From Prosthecobacter debontii (lineage in GTDB: Bacteria > Verrucomicrobiota > Verrucomicrobiia > Verrucomicrobiales > Verrucomicrobiaceae), in assembly GCA_945869695.1 (NCBI GenBank), contig CAMBPV010000001.1, positions 1 through 64,000 on the forward strand: DNA of 64,000 nucleotides, given 5' to 3'. The notes below the pieces were generated by a model that was not told the origin of the DNA, searched no databases, and was given only the letters and a program-made list of their open reading frames with translations. The stretch's first letter is position 1, and each line of letters starts with the position of its first letter. The translations under genes and the position numbers were made by a program. Shown here piece by piece: positions 9,901-22,100 of this stretch.

Positions 9901-10587
9901 CGTGTTCTTCAGGAGCACCAAGTTTTGGTAACGGAACGCAATCACGGAGCAATTGCCCGAAATGGAGCGAAGCAGCACATCACAGGGCTTGCTCGATGCA
10001 ATTCGAATGGTCTCGAGGGGCTGGGTACCCTTTCCGATGAAGGGATCATCTTTCGAAAACTCGTTTCCCGCATTCAGCTGATAAACAATATCGATCGCTT
10101 GGGCGGCGATGCCCAAATTCGTCATGAAGAGGTAATACTCTACCATTTGACGACGGTTTGACTGCGCATGAGAGATCAGCAGGTAGAGCTGCACACCGAG
10201 CAGGATTTTCTGATCTTCACTCAAGGTGCGCGCCAACTCCTTGGCCCTGCGAGTCAGATCCTGCTCTTGGTTCAGGGCCTCAGCGTAAAGTCTCCGTAAC
10301 TCCGAGTAAATCGCCTCCGGATAATCGTAGCGTAAGTATCCCAGGCTGGAGTCAATTTCCTCGCCATCCACCTCACCGTCCAATTTGCTAAATCCCGCAA
10401 AGACCTCGATCAGCACCGGCAACATCGTGTTTTTGGTCTTTCCTTCCAACCTCTTTCCCGAAGTGCCACTCACCCATTTTTGCCAGAGTGCCCGCACAAT
10501 CCCGCCAGCCTGCGCAGCCTTGGAGGCAGACGTAACCCCGGATGAATCGGAAAGCTTGTTTGGCGGGGTGGAGTCCGGAGAGGTCAT
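6934..10587 (-). CDS. TerB-like/ABCG-type ABC transporter fusion (1217 aa)
   Basis: A large ATPase-permease fusion. Residues about 1-200 form an alpha-helical region with an acidic SKLDGEVDGEEI stretch reminiscent of TerB/DjlA-type domains. A beta-rich region (about 200-480), possibly FHA-like, follows. The ATPase domain has Walker A GPSGCGKS (503-510, Lys509), the signature LSGGERKR (609-616) and Walker B YLFDEPTSGL (Asp633/Glu634). A His switch is visible in FASIHQPS. The domain order (ATPase then about six membrane segments from residue 830 on) and GERKR are typical of ABCG/White transporters, which are rare in bacteria except in cyanobacteria, Bacteroidetes and PVC groups. Family members usually export lipids or hydrophobic compounds; the substrate here is unknown. 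It appears to head an operon with an amidase. Confidence 0.85.
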   Translation of the reverse strand: MTSPDSTPPNKLSDSSGVTSASKAAQAGGIVRALWQKWVSGTSGKRLEGKTKNTMLPVLIEVFAGFSKLDGEVDGEEIDSSLGYLRYDYPEAIYSELRRLYAEALNQEQDLTRRAKELARTLSEDQKILLGVQLYLLISHAQSNRRQMVEYYLFMTNLGIAAQAIDIVYQLNAGNEFSKDDPFIGKGTQPLETIRIASSKPCDVLLRSISGNCSVIAFRYQNLVLLKNTGSVPILVRSRRQPPGDFSRLYQGERVVLDDVTLDYGDLVSYFNAKRTLTGTQLYLTLTDGGNAEISEQRARGTNLRISFGLGVTIEALRDTDATLGGQKLKDGVIIDASIEDSIVAKGEVEISLRDLRRRAREFGGQFRLEGSRNTYLVSNNPDLLEEGDILLSQETEGEILLRIECQYAQKTGALEVLRSPRVILVDNLPVRDRCLLSDGDTITLNDGQFLRCHFSDRIIEEERNVIRQIELKEAAHRFDSRDTALDGISLTARRGEMICVMGPSGCGKSTLLRVLGGQLKPKSGEVLMNGLALYSNIESLSSYIAYIPQEDAFDPLLRVDENLDFSVAVRCPHLRVEDRRKRVDAKLSELGLSELRKRLAGTPQQKFLSGGERKRLNAGLDMIGISDVYLFDEPTSGLSSKDSEHVLEIIRSLARNKIVFASIHQPSVRLLQMFDKALLLDKGGKMVYFGTPQGMLEYFWNAYNEETGPSTEIGPMPDGLTPDYVFDVMETPLRDISGDVIQEKSADGHLVAARRFPPNFWRDRYQNHIVMESMDRVGSGEPKKSRDETALAAGSVASRKAPKAPQHTIREEGILFSTLVKRAFLSKLRNRANLLTTLLEAPMLAVLIATVLRYSEEDRYTFASAFHIPTYLFMSLVVSMFLGLTNSADEIIRDRHTLSRERNHNLRTFYYLIGKVLSLGTFALIQCVIYLLIGNYILEVREMFAIHLWWMFLTSLTGVFLGLLVSSLVHDSRTALNTIPLMLIPQIILGGALIKYEEMNKNLDLVYSIRRWTGDKTTPEGDSASKLNVPFVCQFMPLRWSYEAILISQSKLNPLTRNQDFLEDEIQALVSLPRDVELTPEQRNKLELAKQALAIISGLQSRKPDEISGQLRLIRNAVRSGVLEQGLLDELQSESKGTSAEEIYVNRKVLDLVTKAEMEREDYRRRVSPNVFFGTVKTYFNTVFSTLWINGVVIFLALAVILAVIHFSLKRQLTRV

Positions 10588-10741
10588 CAATCAGCGGGAG
10601 ATCACGAAGGGGGATTATGGAACGATGAAGGTCAAAAACAACCCGTCCGTCGTCGATCTTCCGACCGAGTGCAATCATTTCGGATCAGTGAATGAAACCT
10701 CGGCACTTAGTCGGGACAATTTTTGTGGCAATTACTCTAAA

Positions 10742-10769
10742 GCGAACGAGGTTTTCCCGATTCGTTCGC
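10742..10769. promoter_or_regulatory. Perfect 8-bp inverted repeat upstream of ftsH
   Basis: GCGAACGA (10742-10749) and TCGTTCGC (10762-10769), separated by 12 bases, lie 46 bases before the ftsH start. There is no T-run, so it is more likely an operator or a 5'UTR hairpin than a terminator. It does not match the CIRCE consensus. Confidence 0.45.
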
Positions 10770-10814
10770 GCGAGTTCAGCTAGAACTCCCCCCGGATCGT
10801 AAACCCTCATATTC

Positions 10815-12920
10815 ATGTCTGACGAACCATCCAATAACCGCAGCGAAGGTCCCAATCGCCGCAATCAAGAGCCCCAGTTCAATTGGAGGGGTTTCATCTT
10901 CTTCGCACTCTGTGCCATGCTGGTCGGGTCAGCCTTGATGTTCAAGGACAGCGAAGGCAAGAGCATCACCAAGTCCTACGCCCAATTTAAAGAGATGCTG
11001 GATAAGGATCTCATCGTGGTCGATGCAGACCACCCTCTCAGCCTCTCTCGCAGCGCCTCCACAGGTGAAGAGTTCATCGTGGGCTTCTACCGCGACCTGA
11101 AGTCCGGCAGCCCGCAGTCACTCACCGTCAGCGACTCGGGAGACACTCAGGAATCCAGCAAGGTGCGAGTGACGAAGGAGCAGTTTCCAAAGTTCTCCAC
11201 CCCGGTGAATCTGGATTTTGAAAAAGAAGAACTGCACAAACTTCTTCAGGCGAAAAATCTGAATTACTCCCATGTCGTGGACAAAGACGTGTGGGGCTCC
11301 CTCTTGGTGACTTTCCTCCCGCTCCTCCTGATATTGGGGCTGATTTATTTCCTCGTCCGTCAGCAGCTCCGCAGCGCAGGCCGCGGTGCGATGAGCTTTG
11401 GCAAAAGCCGGGCTCGGCTGCTGGCTCAGGACCGAAATAAAGTGACTTTCAAAGACGTGGCCGGCGTCGAGGAAGCCAAAGATGAGGTCCAAGAGATCGT
11501 TGAGTTCCTCAAGGACCCCAAAAAGTTTCAACGCCTCGGTGGCAAGATCCCGAAAGGTGTGCTGATGGTTGGATCCCCAGGCACGGGCAAGACTCTCTTG
11601 GCCAAAGCGATCGCGGGCGAGGCGGACGTGCCGTTTTTCAGCATCAGCGGCTCTGACTTCGTCGAGATGTTTGTCGGCGTGGGTGCCAGCCGAGTTCGGG
11701 ACATGTTCGAGCAGGGCAAAAAGAATGCCCCCTGCTTGATTTTCATTGATGAAATCGACGCCGTGGGCCGTCACCGGGGCCATGGGATGGGCGGTGGACA
11801 TGATGAGCGGGAGCAAACGCTCAATGCTCTCCTCGTGGAGATGGATGGCTTCGACACTCAGGAAGGCATCATCATCATTGCGGCGACCAACCGTCCTGAT
11901 GTTCTTGACCCGGCCTTGCTCCGCCCGGGTCGATTTGACCGTCAAGTCACCGTCAGCCTGCCAGACGTCAAAGGACGCGAGGAGATCCTCCGCGTTCATG
12001 CCAAGAAAGTGAAATTGGCCGAGGAGGCTGACCTTTCGAAAATCGCCCGTGGAACGCCCGGTTTTTCGGGCGCTGAACTGGCCAATCTGATCAACGAAGC
12101 AGCTCTACTTGCAGCGCGGAAGGACATGAAGTCCATCTCCACACCTGAACTTGAAGAAGCCCGGGACAAAGTACGCTGGGGTCGTGAGCGCCGCAGCCTC
12201 GCCCTCAGTGAGAAGGAAAAGGAAAACACGGCCTACCACGAGGCGGGTCATGCTATCCTCATTGAAGTTTTGGAGCACACCGAACCGCTTCACAAAGTCA
12301 CTATCATCCCACGGGGACCTTCCTTGGGTTCCACGATGTGGTTGCCGGAAGAGGACAAGTTCACCCTGCGTCGCAATGAGATCCTCGACGATCTCGTCGT
12401 GGCGATGGGGGGCCGCGTTGCTGAAGAGATCAAGTTTGGAGACGTCACCAATGGAGCGATGGGCGACATCCGACAAGCGACGGGCCTTGCCCGGAAAATG
12501 GTCTGCGCCTGGGGCATGAGCCCCAAGATGGGAATGATCGAATATGGTGAAGACGAAGGAACCGTTTTCCTGGCACGCGACCTCGGCAGGTCTCGCAATT
12601 ACTCAGAAGTGACGGCCGGGCGGATTGATGATGAGGTGAAGAGGCTCATCGATGAAGCTTACGCCACAGCGACAGCCCTGCTCACTCAACATCGTGATCG
12701 CTTGGATGCCATCGCCGCCGCACTTCTTGAATACGAAACCTTAGATGGGTCCCAGATCAAAGAGATCATGCAGAATGGGAGGATGCTTAACCCGCCGACT
12801 CCACGTCAGCGTCCCCCAGCTCCCCCGCCGATCCCGAAGGTGACGGTGAATCGCCCGGTCCAGACTGAGGAAGAAGATCCTGGTGGTTTAGCCCCCGGAT
12901 TGGCGGGCGCTCCAGCGTAG
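10815..12920 (+). CDS. ftsH: ATP-dependent zinc metalloprotease FtsH
   Basis: A 701-residue membrane-anchored AAA+ protease that degrades unfolded membrane and selected cytosolic proteins. Two membrane segments (about residues 25-45 and 155-180) flank a periplasmic domain. They are followed by the AAA domain with Walker A GSPGTGKT (253-260), Walker B LIFIDEID, the second region of homology around [19 protein letters not shown], and the zinc site HEAGH (475-479). The C-terminal 45 residues are Pro-rich ([11 protein letters not shown]) and disordered, longer than in E. coli FtsH. A terminator follows, and an inverted repeat upstream may regulate it. The identification is certain. Confidence 0.98.
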   Translation: MSDEPSNNRSEGPNRRNQEPQFNWRGFIFFALCAMLVGSALMFKDSEGKSITKSYAQFKEMLDKDLIVVDADHPLSLSRSASTGEEFIVGFYRDLKSGSPQSLTVSDSGDTQESSKVRVTKEQFPKFSTPVNLDFEKEELHKLLQAKNLNYSHVVDKDVWGSLLVTFLPLLLILGLIYFLVRQQLRSAGRGAMSFGKSRARLLAQDRNKVTFKDVAGVEEAKDEVQEIVEFLKDPKKFQRLGGKIPKGVLMVGSPGTGKTLLAKAIAGEADVPFFSISGSDFVEMFVGVGASRVRDMFEQGKKNAPCLIFIDEIDAVGRHRGHGMGGGHDEREQTLNALLVEMDGFDTQEGIIIIAATNRPDVLDPALLRPGRFDRQVTVSLPDVKGREEILRVHAKKVKLAEEADLSKIARGTPGFSGAELANLINEAALLAARKDMKSISTPELEEARDKVRWGRERRSLALSEKEKENTAYHEAGHAILIEVLEHTEPLHKVTIIPRGPSLGSTMWLPEEDKFTLRRNEILDDLVVAMGGRVAEEIKFGDVTNGAMGDIRQATGLARKMVCAWGMSPKMGMIEYGEDEGTVFLARDLGRSRNYSEVTAGRIDDEVKRLIDEAYATATALLTQHRDRLDAIAAALLEYETLDGSQIKEIMQNGRMLNPPTPRQRPPAPPPIPKVTVNRPVQTEEEDPGGLAPGLAGAPA

Positions 12921-12948
12921 CTTCTAGTTCAATTGTCGATCAATTTGA

Positions 12949-12979
12949 GCACCGCTCAGCACCTGAGCGGTGCTTTTTT
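12949..12979 (+). terminator. Rho-independent terminator after ftsH
   Basis: An 11-bp stem GCACCGCTCAG (12949-12959) / CTGAGCGGTGC (12963-12973) with a 3-base loop is followed by six T. Confidence 0.93.
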
Positions 12980-12994
12980 GTGTCAGCCCCTGAG

Positions 12995-13023
12995 TTGACA
13001 CTCATTCTTGGCAGGGCTAATGC
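12995..13023 (+). promoter_or_regulatory. Probable sigma-70 promoter of gapA
   Basis: A perfect -35 TTGACA (12995-13000) is followed after 17 bases by a weak -10 TAATGC (13018-13023). The gapA ATG is 38 bases further on. Confidence 0.45.
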
Positions 13024-13049
13024 TCCACTCTCAAAAAACCCAATCGTAA

Positions 13050-14111
<1,062 letters not shown>

Positions 14112-14144
14112 TCCAGAGGGGCTTCCCTAAACTTAATCCCCCGA

Positions 14145-14179
14145 AAGGCCGGACTTCCAACGAAGTCCGGCCTTTTTTT
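14145..14179 (+). terminator. Rho-independent terminator after gapA
   Basis: A 12-bp stem AAGGCCGGACTT (14145-14156) / AAGTCCGGCCTT (14163-14174) followed by a T-run to 14179. Confidence 0.93.
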
Positions 14180-14365
14180 GCGCACCTGATTAGGCCGAAA
14201 ACAGACAACACACGCCTTCTCGGCAAGTTTAGATTCCAATGATTAAAACCACATTAAACATGAATTCTCCTTAACAATAAAAGCAATTTAATCTAATATT
14301 TATGGTTTTGCATTGATTTATTTCAAATTAGAGATTCATTATCGAGTCTTTTCGTATTTTTGATA
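14180..14365. other. AT-rich leader upstream of the copper/heme unit
   Basis: About 185 bases with markedly higher A+T than the flanking genes. It must contain the promoter of the MbnP-MbnH fusion gene, but I cannot assign -35/-10 hexamers with confidence. No riboswitch or tRNA is recognisable. Confidence 0.4.
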
Positions 14366-16192
14366 ATGAAAATCTCAGCCTCGCGGCGCCAATCTCTATT
14401 TATGTGTAGATCGAGGGCGATCTCTCTCGTGATTTTCGTCGTCACATGGGTCGCTGCGAATTCGAACGCACTTGAGGTTGGACACAGAGACATCGCAATC
14501 GAGATCAAAGCCACATGGGCAGCGAAGCCTCTAGCCCTGAGTCAGGACGTGGAGACGGACGACATGAAGGTCAAGGTCACGCGGATCGATTACCTTCTGA
14601 GCCACGCCTCCCTGAAACGAAAAGATGGCTATTGGTTGCAAACCAGAGACTGGTTTGCCTCATTCAAGCACTCAGCCGGAAGGGACACAGCCCTGATCTT
14701 TGGCGTCCCTGCCGAGGAGTTCACGGCCATCCGATTTGCAGTGGGAGTAGACCCCGAAACGAATCGCTCAGATCCCCATCTCCGAGCACCCGAACATCCG
14801 CTAAATCCTGAAGTCAACGGCCTCCATTGGGGCTGGCAGGGTGGCTACATTTTCATGGCCCTCGAAGGCCACTACACCTCAAAAAGTGGGAATGATGGTG
14901 CCTACTCCCTCCATTTGGCAAATGATCCACACCTGGTGTGGGTCGAGGTGCCTTTGAAACTGCCACCAGCAGGTGTCGGCACGATCCATCTGACTCTCGA
15001 CCTCGAGCAGGTGTTCCACGGCAAAAACAAGATCAACCTCACTCAAGGTGAAAACTCGACCCACTCCCGTGAGGGTGACCCACTGGCACCCAAGTTAGCT
15101 GCAAACCTCCAGAATGCCTTCCGCCTGAAAACTCTTTCGGCTGATCAATTCCAATCTCCTTCAAAGGCCCCTGCGCTGAAGAATCGACTATCCTCCCCTT
15201 ATCCATTATCGATCTCTGCTCGATTTCCAAAAGTTCAGCTTCCTCCAGACAACTTTCCGACCATCGACGGCGTCGCCCTCGGGGAAAGACTCTTTCATGA
15301 GACGAATCTGTCCAAAACCAACAAACAATCCTGCGCCAGCTGCCACGACTCCAGCGCCGCATTTGCAGACCCGGGAAAAAGATTCAGCACCGGAGCCGAG
15401 GGCCAGATCGGATTCAGAAATGCGATGCCGCTTTTCAATCTTCTCTGGGAGAAGGAATTCTTTTGGGATGGCCGGGTTTCGGGCTTGAGGAATCAAGTCC
15501 TGAAGCCAGTTCAAGATCCGCACGAGATGAATGAGACCTTGGAGCGGGTTATCGGAAAACTGAACAGCAAGAAGGGTTATGCGGAGCGATTCGAAAAGAC
15601 ATTCGGCGACCCAAAGATCACGACTGAGCGAATCAGTCTCGCCCTCGAGCAATACCTGCACTCGCTGATCTCACAAGACTCCAAGTTTGACCGAGCCGCA
15701 CTCAATCAAACGACTCTCACGCCCTCTGAAGCAAGAGGACTGCAACTTTTTGTGACGGAAAGTGACCCCAAGCGAGGACTCAAAGGTGCCGACTGTTTTC
15801 ATTGCCATGGAGGCATGCTCTTTACCAATCATGAGTTCCACAATAATGGGCTCAAACTTGCAACTCATGACATCGGTCGCATGACGGTGACTCGATCTCC
15901 GGCGGATAAGGGAAAGTTCAAGACCCCATCCCTGAGAAACATTGCACTCACCGCGCCCTACATGCATGACGGTCGTTTTGAGACGCTCGAAGAGGTGGTC
16001 GAGCACTACGATCATGGCGTGGTCTCCACCGATACTCTGGATCCCAATCTCGCGAAACACCCGACTCAAGGCTTGGGACTCACCTCCGAAGACAAGGCCG
16101 ACCTCGTGGCCTTTCTACGCACCCTGACGGATCCGAAATACAACGAGCAGCGCCCCACTCTTTCTCAAACGGCACCCAAGACAGAACCATGA
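14366..16192 (+). CDS. MbnP-like copper protein fused to MbnH-like di-heme cytochrome c peroxidase
   Basis: 608 residues from the ATG at 14366 (an in-frame TTG lies 6 bases earlier). A signal anchor (about 15-35) leads into an MbnP-family domain (about 36-255) with the family pattern RIDYLLSHASL, an IRFAVGVDPETN segment, and LHWGWQGGYIFMALEGHY with Trp155 and Trp157. Residues about 280-600 are a MauG/CcpA/MbnH-type di-heme domain. Its two heme motifs are CASCH (323-327) and CFHCH (477-481), a FFWDGR motif carries the conserved inter-heme Trp367, and TAPYMHDGRF lies near the end. In methanotrophs MbnH and MbnP are separate proteins, and MbnH uses H2O2 to turn a Trp of MbnP into kynurenine, which creates a copper site. 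Here enzyme and substrate domain are one chain. The stop overlaps the next ATG (ATGA), so it is coupled to a copper-radical oxidase gene. Confidence 0.85.
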   Translation: MKISASRRQSLFMCRSRAISLVIFVVTWVAANSNALEVGHRDIAIEIKATWAAKPLALSQDVETDDMKVKVTRIDYLLSHASLKRKDGYWLQTRDWFASFKHSAGRDTALIFGVPAEEFTAIRFAVGVDPETNRSDPHLRAPEHPLNPEVNGLHWGWQGGYIFMALEGHYTSKSGNDGAYSLHLANDPHLVWVEVPLKLPPAGVGTIHLTLDLEQVFHGKNKINLTQGENSTHSREGDPLAPKLAANLQNAFRLKTLSADQFQSPSKAPALKNRLSSPYPLSISARFPKVQLPPDNFPTIDGVALGERLFHETNLSKTNKQSCASCHDSSAAFADPGKRFSTGAEGQIGFRNAMPLFNLLWEKEFFWDGRVSGLRNQVLKPVQDPHEMNETLERVIGKLNSKKGYAERFEKTFGDPKITTERISLALEQYLHSLISQDSKFDRAALNQTTLTPSEARGLQLFVTESDPKRGLKGADCFHCHGGMLFTNHEFHNNGLKLATHDIGRMTVTRSPADKGKFKTPSLRNIALTAPYMHDGRFETLEEVVEHYDHGVVSTDTLDPNLAKHPTQGLGLTSEDKADLVAFLRTLTDPKYNEQRPTLSQTAPKTEP

Positions 16193-19100
16193 AAATCCTA
16201 CTCAATCAACTTCCGCTAGCCACCCTTTTGCTATCGCTGATCACCTCCGATATGAGGGGAGAAGTAGGGCATGCAGCAGATGATGAATTGGCCCTCGCCG
16301 CCGCCCAGATCGCATCGAGGTCCACTCCCGGGGCCGCCGCTGCTTCGGGCACGACGGCAACTTTGGCCGCTGCCGTCGATCCCGCAGACTGCATTAACTC
16401 CGGGGCCTGGGGACCCGTGATCAACTGGACCCCGCACATCCCCGTATCGGCAGCTAACTTACCAGATGGTCGCATTCTCACTTTTGCCTCAAATCAAAGG
16501 ACCTCCTTCCCCGTCGGCCCTGAATTCACTTTCGCCGCCACTTGGAACCCCGCGACCGGTGTTTTCCAGGAGGTCAATCACCCGTCTCATGACATGTTTT
16601 GCGGAGGGATCACACTCATGCCCGATGGCAGAGTGATGGTGAACGGTGGTCGCAATTCAACCCCCTTTACCAGTGTCTTCGACTGGCGAAACAACAGCTG
16701 GACACGACTGCAAAACATGACTGGTGGACGCTGGTACAACACATCCGTTTCCATGCCCAATGGTCACGTATTCACAGCGACCGGTGACGGCACTGGCATC
16801 AATACCACCGAAAGATGGAGCCCCAGTGGTTGGACCCTTCTCACCGGTATGCCATGGCCCGCCATCCTGGGTTCCGACGCTGGCTACTTCAAGCACTGGC
16901 ACCCCTTCATGAGCGTAGGTCCCGATGGCCGAGTGCTCCACTTTGGTCCTACGGATACGATGCATTGGTTTACGACCGATGGCACTGGGAGCTTTGTCAA
17001 TGCTGGGACGGCAGTTCCGGGAACCCATTACCCTAAGGAAGGCTGCTTTGCCATGTATGACGAGGGGAAAGTCTTGGTGGCAGGGGGATCAATCAACACC
17101 AATTCCAGCCCGATCGATGGAAGTATCGGGATCAGCACCTCAGCAGCCTACATCGTGGACATGACGACAAACCCACCCAGGGCAACGGTCACCGGTTCGA
17201 TGGCTTTTCCCCGTCAATTCGCAAACGCCGTCGTTCTGCCGAGCGGAGAAGTGCTGGTCATGGGTGGAAACAGCCCCGGCGTAAAGTTCAGCGACCAAGG
17301 CTCCATCCTGCCGTGTGAAATTTGGAACCCCCGCACGGGAACATGGCGCACGGTGGCCAGCATCACCGTGCCTCGGAACTATCACAGCATCTCACTTTTG
17401 CTCGCAGATGGACGTGTGATGGCGGCCGGAGGTGGACTCGGAGGAGCGGATCACCGCGATGCTCAGCTTTACACACCGCCCTGTCTTTTCACAGCCACAG
17501 GCACCGCCGTCACACGCCCCGTTTTGACTTCCGCACCGAGCGTGGTTGCTCCGGGCTCAGTGTTTAACGTCGTCGGCACGCCTGGTTTGGCCAAATTTGC
17601 CCTCATTCGCATGGCATCACTCACTCACTCGGTCAACACGGATCAACGTTATCTCTCCGTCCCGTTTACCGAGACCACCGCCGGAAACTATCAACTCACC
17701 ACACACACCAATGCCAACGTTCTATTGCCTGGCTATTGGATGCTCTTTGGGATCAATGCGACGGGTGCCCACTCGATATCCCAGATCATGCATGTCAATG
17801 CCGCAGCGGGAGTCACACTCATCAATCCGGGAAACCAAACATCCAATGTAGGAACTCCCTCATCCCTCCCGATCAACGCGACTGCCCCAACGGGGACAAC
17901 CCTAGTCTACAGCGCCTCCGGCTTACCCGCTGGACTCAGTATGAATGCAGCATCGGGGCTGATCTCTGGGACTCCCACGACCAGCGGCATCTTCAATGTA
18001 ACAATCACCGCTAATGGAGGGGGATTGACATCGACGCAAAACTTCACGTGGACGACCTTGCTCATCAATACTGGCTCTGGCACCATCCTCCGAGAATGGT
18101 GGACCGGAATCAACGGTGGTGTTCTTGTCAGTGATCTCACCAGCAGCGCATCCTACCCAAACAGCCCCGCGGGCAGTAATCAGCTCACTTCTTTTGAGAC
18201 GCCTACGGATTGGGCCGACAACATGGGTCAGCGCGTCCGCGGATACATTCATCCACCCGTCACCGGGCAGTACCGATTTTGGATTGCCTCCAACGATGAG
18301 GGACAACTCAGACTCTCCACCAACCGAGACCCAGCCAATTCAACTTTGATCGCCGGAGTTCCCCAGTGGAGCGGCCCCAGAGAATGGAACAAGTTTCCTC
18401 AGCAAACATCCAGTCTCATCACTCTCCAAGCAGGCCAGTCCTACTATGTCGAGGCCCTGATGAAAGAAGGCGCAGGTGCTGACAATCTCGCGATCGCCTG
18501 GGCCACTCCCGGCAGCAGCACTCCGGTTGTCATTGCAGGACAATATCTTTCACCTTGGGTGAACAATAGTCCTCCGCTGCTCACCAATCCCGGCAATCGA
18601 GTTCACGTCATCGGATCACCCGTGAACGTGAATGTGATCGCCACGGATGCGAACAATGATCCCCTTTCCTATAGCGCCAGCGCATTGCCGACGGGACTGA
18701 GTATCAACACGAACACTGGCATCATCACAGGCACACCAACTGCGACAGGCACATTCAACAGCACCGTGAGGGTGACAGATGGCCGCAGCCCTGTGGTCTC
18801 GGCCACTTTTGTTTGGACCATCAATCTCATCGTGAATCTCAACCCACCCATCGCATCCCCACCGAGCACGACGGGTGTCGCCCTAAACTACACTTCTGGC
18901 AGCACCGGAGGCGCCAATGTGCGATACAAATGGAGCTGGGGCGACGGCACAGCGGACACGGCCTTCAGCAGCAATCCTGCTGCCACACACACCTTCGCTT
19001 CCCCGGGCCGCTACCAAATCACGATCACCGCCACCGATGATTCAGGTCGCATCACGACCTCCACATTCTACCAGGGCATTCATGCGCCTCTGTCGACCCT

Positions 19101-22100
19101 GCGCCCGACTTCCTCCAGCAGCATTGCCTTCGAAGACAGACCTGCTGGCACGAATGATCGCGTCTGGTGCGTGAATCCGGACAATGACAGCGTGGCAGTC
19201 TTCGATGCCGTTACTCGGGCGCGAGCCGCCGAGATCAATGTGGGCACCGCACCTCGCGCTCTTGCAATTGCACCCGACGGTCGTGTCTGGGTCTCCAATG
19301 TTGAAAGCAGCACCATCAGCATCATCAACCCATCCACACTGACAGTTGTTCAGACTCTCACCCTCGCTCGCGCGGCACGTCCATTCGGCATCGCTTTCGA
19401 TCCCGACGGAACCGATGGGTGGGTGGCCTGTGAAGGGACAGGACTTCTGCTTCGGATGAATCCAACCACTGGAACCCAATCCGCCAGCCTCAATGTGGGT
19501 CTCAATGCAAGACACCTTTCGGTCACCGCCAATAGTTCCCGAGTGCTGGTGTCACGGTTTATCACGCCTCCTTTACCCGGCGAAAGCACAGCCACCATCA
19601 ACAACACGGACCAAACCGGAGGCGAGGTGATCAGCGTGCTCACCAGCACACTTGCCATCGAGAAAACAACCATTCTCACCCACAGCACCCGCGCAGACTC
19701 GATCACAACCGGCCGAGGCATTCCAAACTACCTTGGCCCTGCAGTGATCTCACCCGATGGACTGACGGCGTGGGTTCCCTCGAAACAAGACAACATCAAA
19801 CGCGGCATGCTGAGAGATGGCTCTCAACTCACGCACGATCAGACGGTTCGCAGTGTCGCTAGCCGAATCGTCATCACAGGCGGCATTGCAGCCAACACAG
19901 ACGATATGCTTGGCCGAGTTGATTTTGACAATGCGGGTATCGCTAGCAATGGAACCTTTGAACGAACGGGCCTCTACTTTTTCACGGCACTCGAGGGCAG
20001 CCGGGAAATCGGAGTGGTGGATGTCTGGGGCAAAAAGGAGATCAAACGCTTTTCGGCGGGGCGCGCCCCACAGGCTGTCGTCACCTCTCCCGATGGCCGC
20101 ACTGTTTATGCTCATAACTTCATGGACCGCACGATCACCGTGCATGATGTCGGCCCGTTGTTGGATGGGGCTGATGCAACCCCCACTCTGACGGCCACAT
20201 TGAACTGCGTCACCACTGAGCGCTTATCCGCCCCCGTTCTACTCGGGAAACAGCATTTCTACGACGCAACAGACTCCCGAATCGCATTCCAACAATACAT
20301 CTCCTGCGCCTCCTGTCACAATGACGGCGCTCAAGATGGGCGCACTTGGGACTTCACCGGATTTGGTGAAGGACTCCGGAACACGATCACGCTGCGCGGT
20401 CACGGCGGCACCGCACACGGCCCCCTTCATTGGACGGGAAACTTCGATGAAGTGCAGGACTTTGAGAATCAAATTCGAAATCTCAATCTCGGCACCGGTC
20501 TGATCAGCGGCGGAAATCCCCATCCCCCGATGGGCACCGCCAATGCCGGTCGCAGCGCTGATCTCGATGCACTCGCCGCTTATGTGACCTCCCTTAGCTC
20601 ACAAGACATCAGTCCATTCCGCAGCACAAATGGCACGCTCACGACGGCCGCAGTTGCAGGTAAATCGGTCTTCGAGAACACAAATTGTGCCCAGTGTCAC
20701 TCCGGCCCTGCATTTACCAATAGCTCTCCCAATGTGGCGGCCAATATCGGCACGATCAAACCGACCACCGGCAATCGGCTCGGCACCTCGCTCACGGGAT
20801 TAGACGTTCCGACGTTACGCGGCCTCTGGGCGACAGGGCCCTATCTTCACGATGGTTCCGCCGCGACGCTGGCTGCAGCCGTTCAGGCCCATCAAGGCGT
20901 GAACTTAAATGCAACCGATCTGAGTAATCTCGTTTCCTACCTCCAGCAGATCGATGGCGGAGAAGTGTCAGCTCCCGTTTTGGCCGCACCGGCCATTACG
21001 CTCACAGGTCCGACCTCGGCACCCGGCGCTTTTGATGTGACCCTTAGTTCAACGCAAATCGTCACAGGCCTCACAGCCAGTGAATTTGTGCTGTCCAATG
21101 GCTCAGCCACGGCACTCAATGGATCAGGGGCGAGTTATACGCTGAGAATCACGCCAACCACTCCAGGGCCAGTTTCCGTCTCCCTTCCAGCAGGACGTTG
21201 CTTCAATGTGGCAAACATCGGCAACATCGCCTCAAACTCTTTGAGCATCACTTTAGTGAGCGGCGCACTGGTCCTCACGAGCTCAGATGTCGGACCCGTC
21301 ATCGTTCCCGGAACCACGTCTGCCAGCAACGGCACTTACACTCTGACTGCCGCGGGTGAAGACATCTACTTCAATGAAGACGGACTCCGTTTTGCCTTCC
21401 AGCAAGTCACTGGCGACGGAGAAATCATTGCGCGTGTCACCAGCCAGACTTTGACCAATGAGTGGGCCAAAGCAGGTGTCATGATTCGCGAAAACCTATC
21501 AGGGGGATCACGCCATGTCACCGCGTTCACGACACCCATTGCGGCTGGAAACGGTTTCGGAATGGTGTGGAGACCCACAGCTAACGCCGCGACGGACTAT
21601 GCGCGCGGCCCGAATCTGAATGCTGCCCCAAATAATTGGGTCAGGCTGGTGCGCGCGGGAACGACGATTACTGCCTATGCTTCAGCCAATGGCACATCAT
21701 GGACAGAGATTAGCTCTGCCACACTCGCCGCCCTGCCGAGCTCTGTTTACTTCGGGCTAGCCCTTTCAGCTGGGGACAATTACTCAGGAGCAGTCGGCAC
21801 CGGGACGTTTGATAACGTCAGCATCAATGGCGCACTCAACCCCACGCCGCCATCAGTGACTCTTGTGGCTTCACCGACGACGGTCAGCGGAGCCTTCACG
21901 GTTACCGCGACGTTCACCCAGAATATCACGGGTCTGAGTTCATCCGATTTCATCATTACCAATGGCACCGCATCCGCCATCTCGGGGAGCGGCACCCAAT
22001 ACTCGGTCACCATCACACCAAACGTTGCAGGAGCTGTTTCAATCACTCTCCCCGCAGGTTCTGTCACCAATGCAGCAGGTCTCGGAAACATCGCTTCCAA

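Noticed and set aside
14180-14365. Copper riboswitch or tRNA in the AT-rich leader
   Set aside because: No cloverleaf, conserved riboswitch core or terminator-antiterminator pair could be traced by eye.
18079-18560. Anthrax-toxin-like protective antigen
   Set aside because: PA14 is a common carbohydrate-binding module in bacterial glycan enzymes; nothing else here suggests a toxin.
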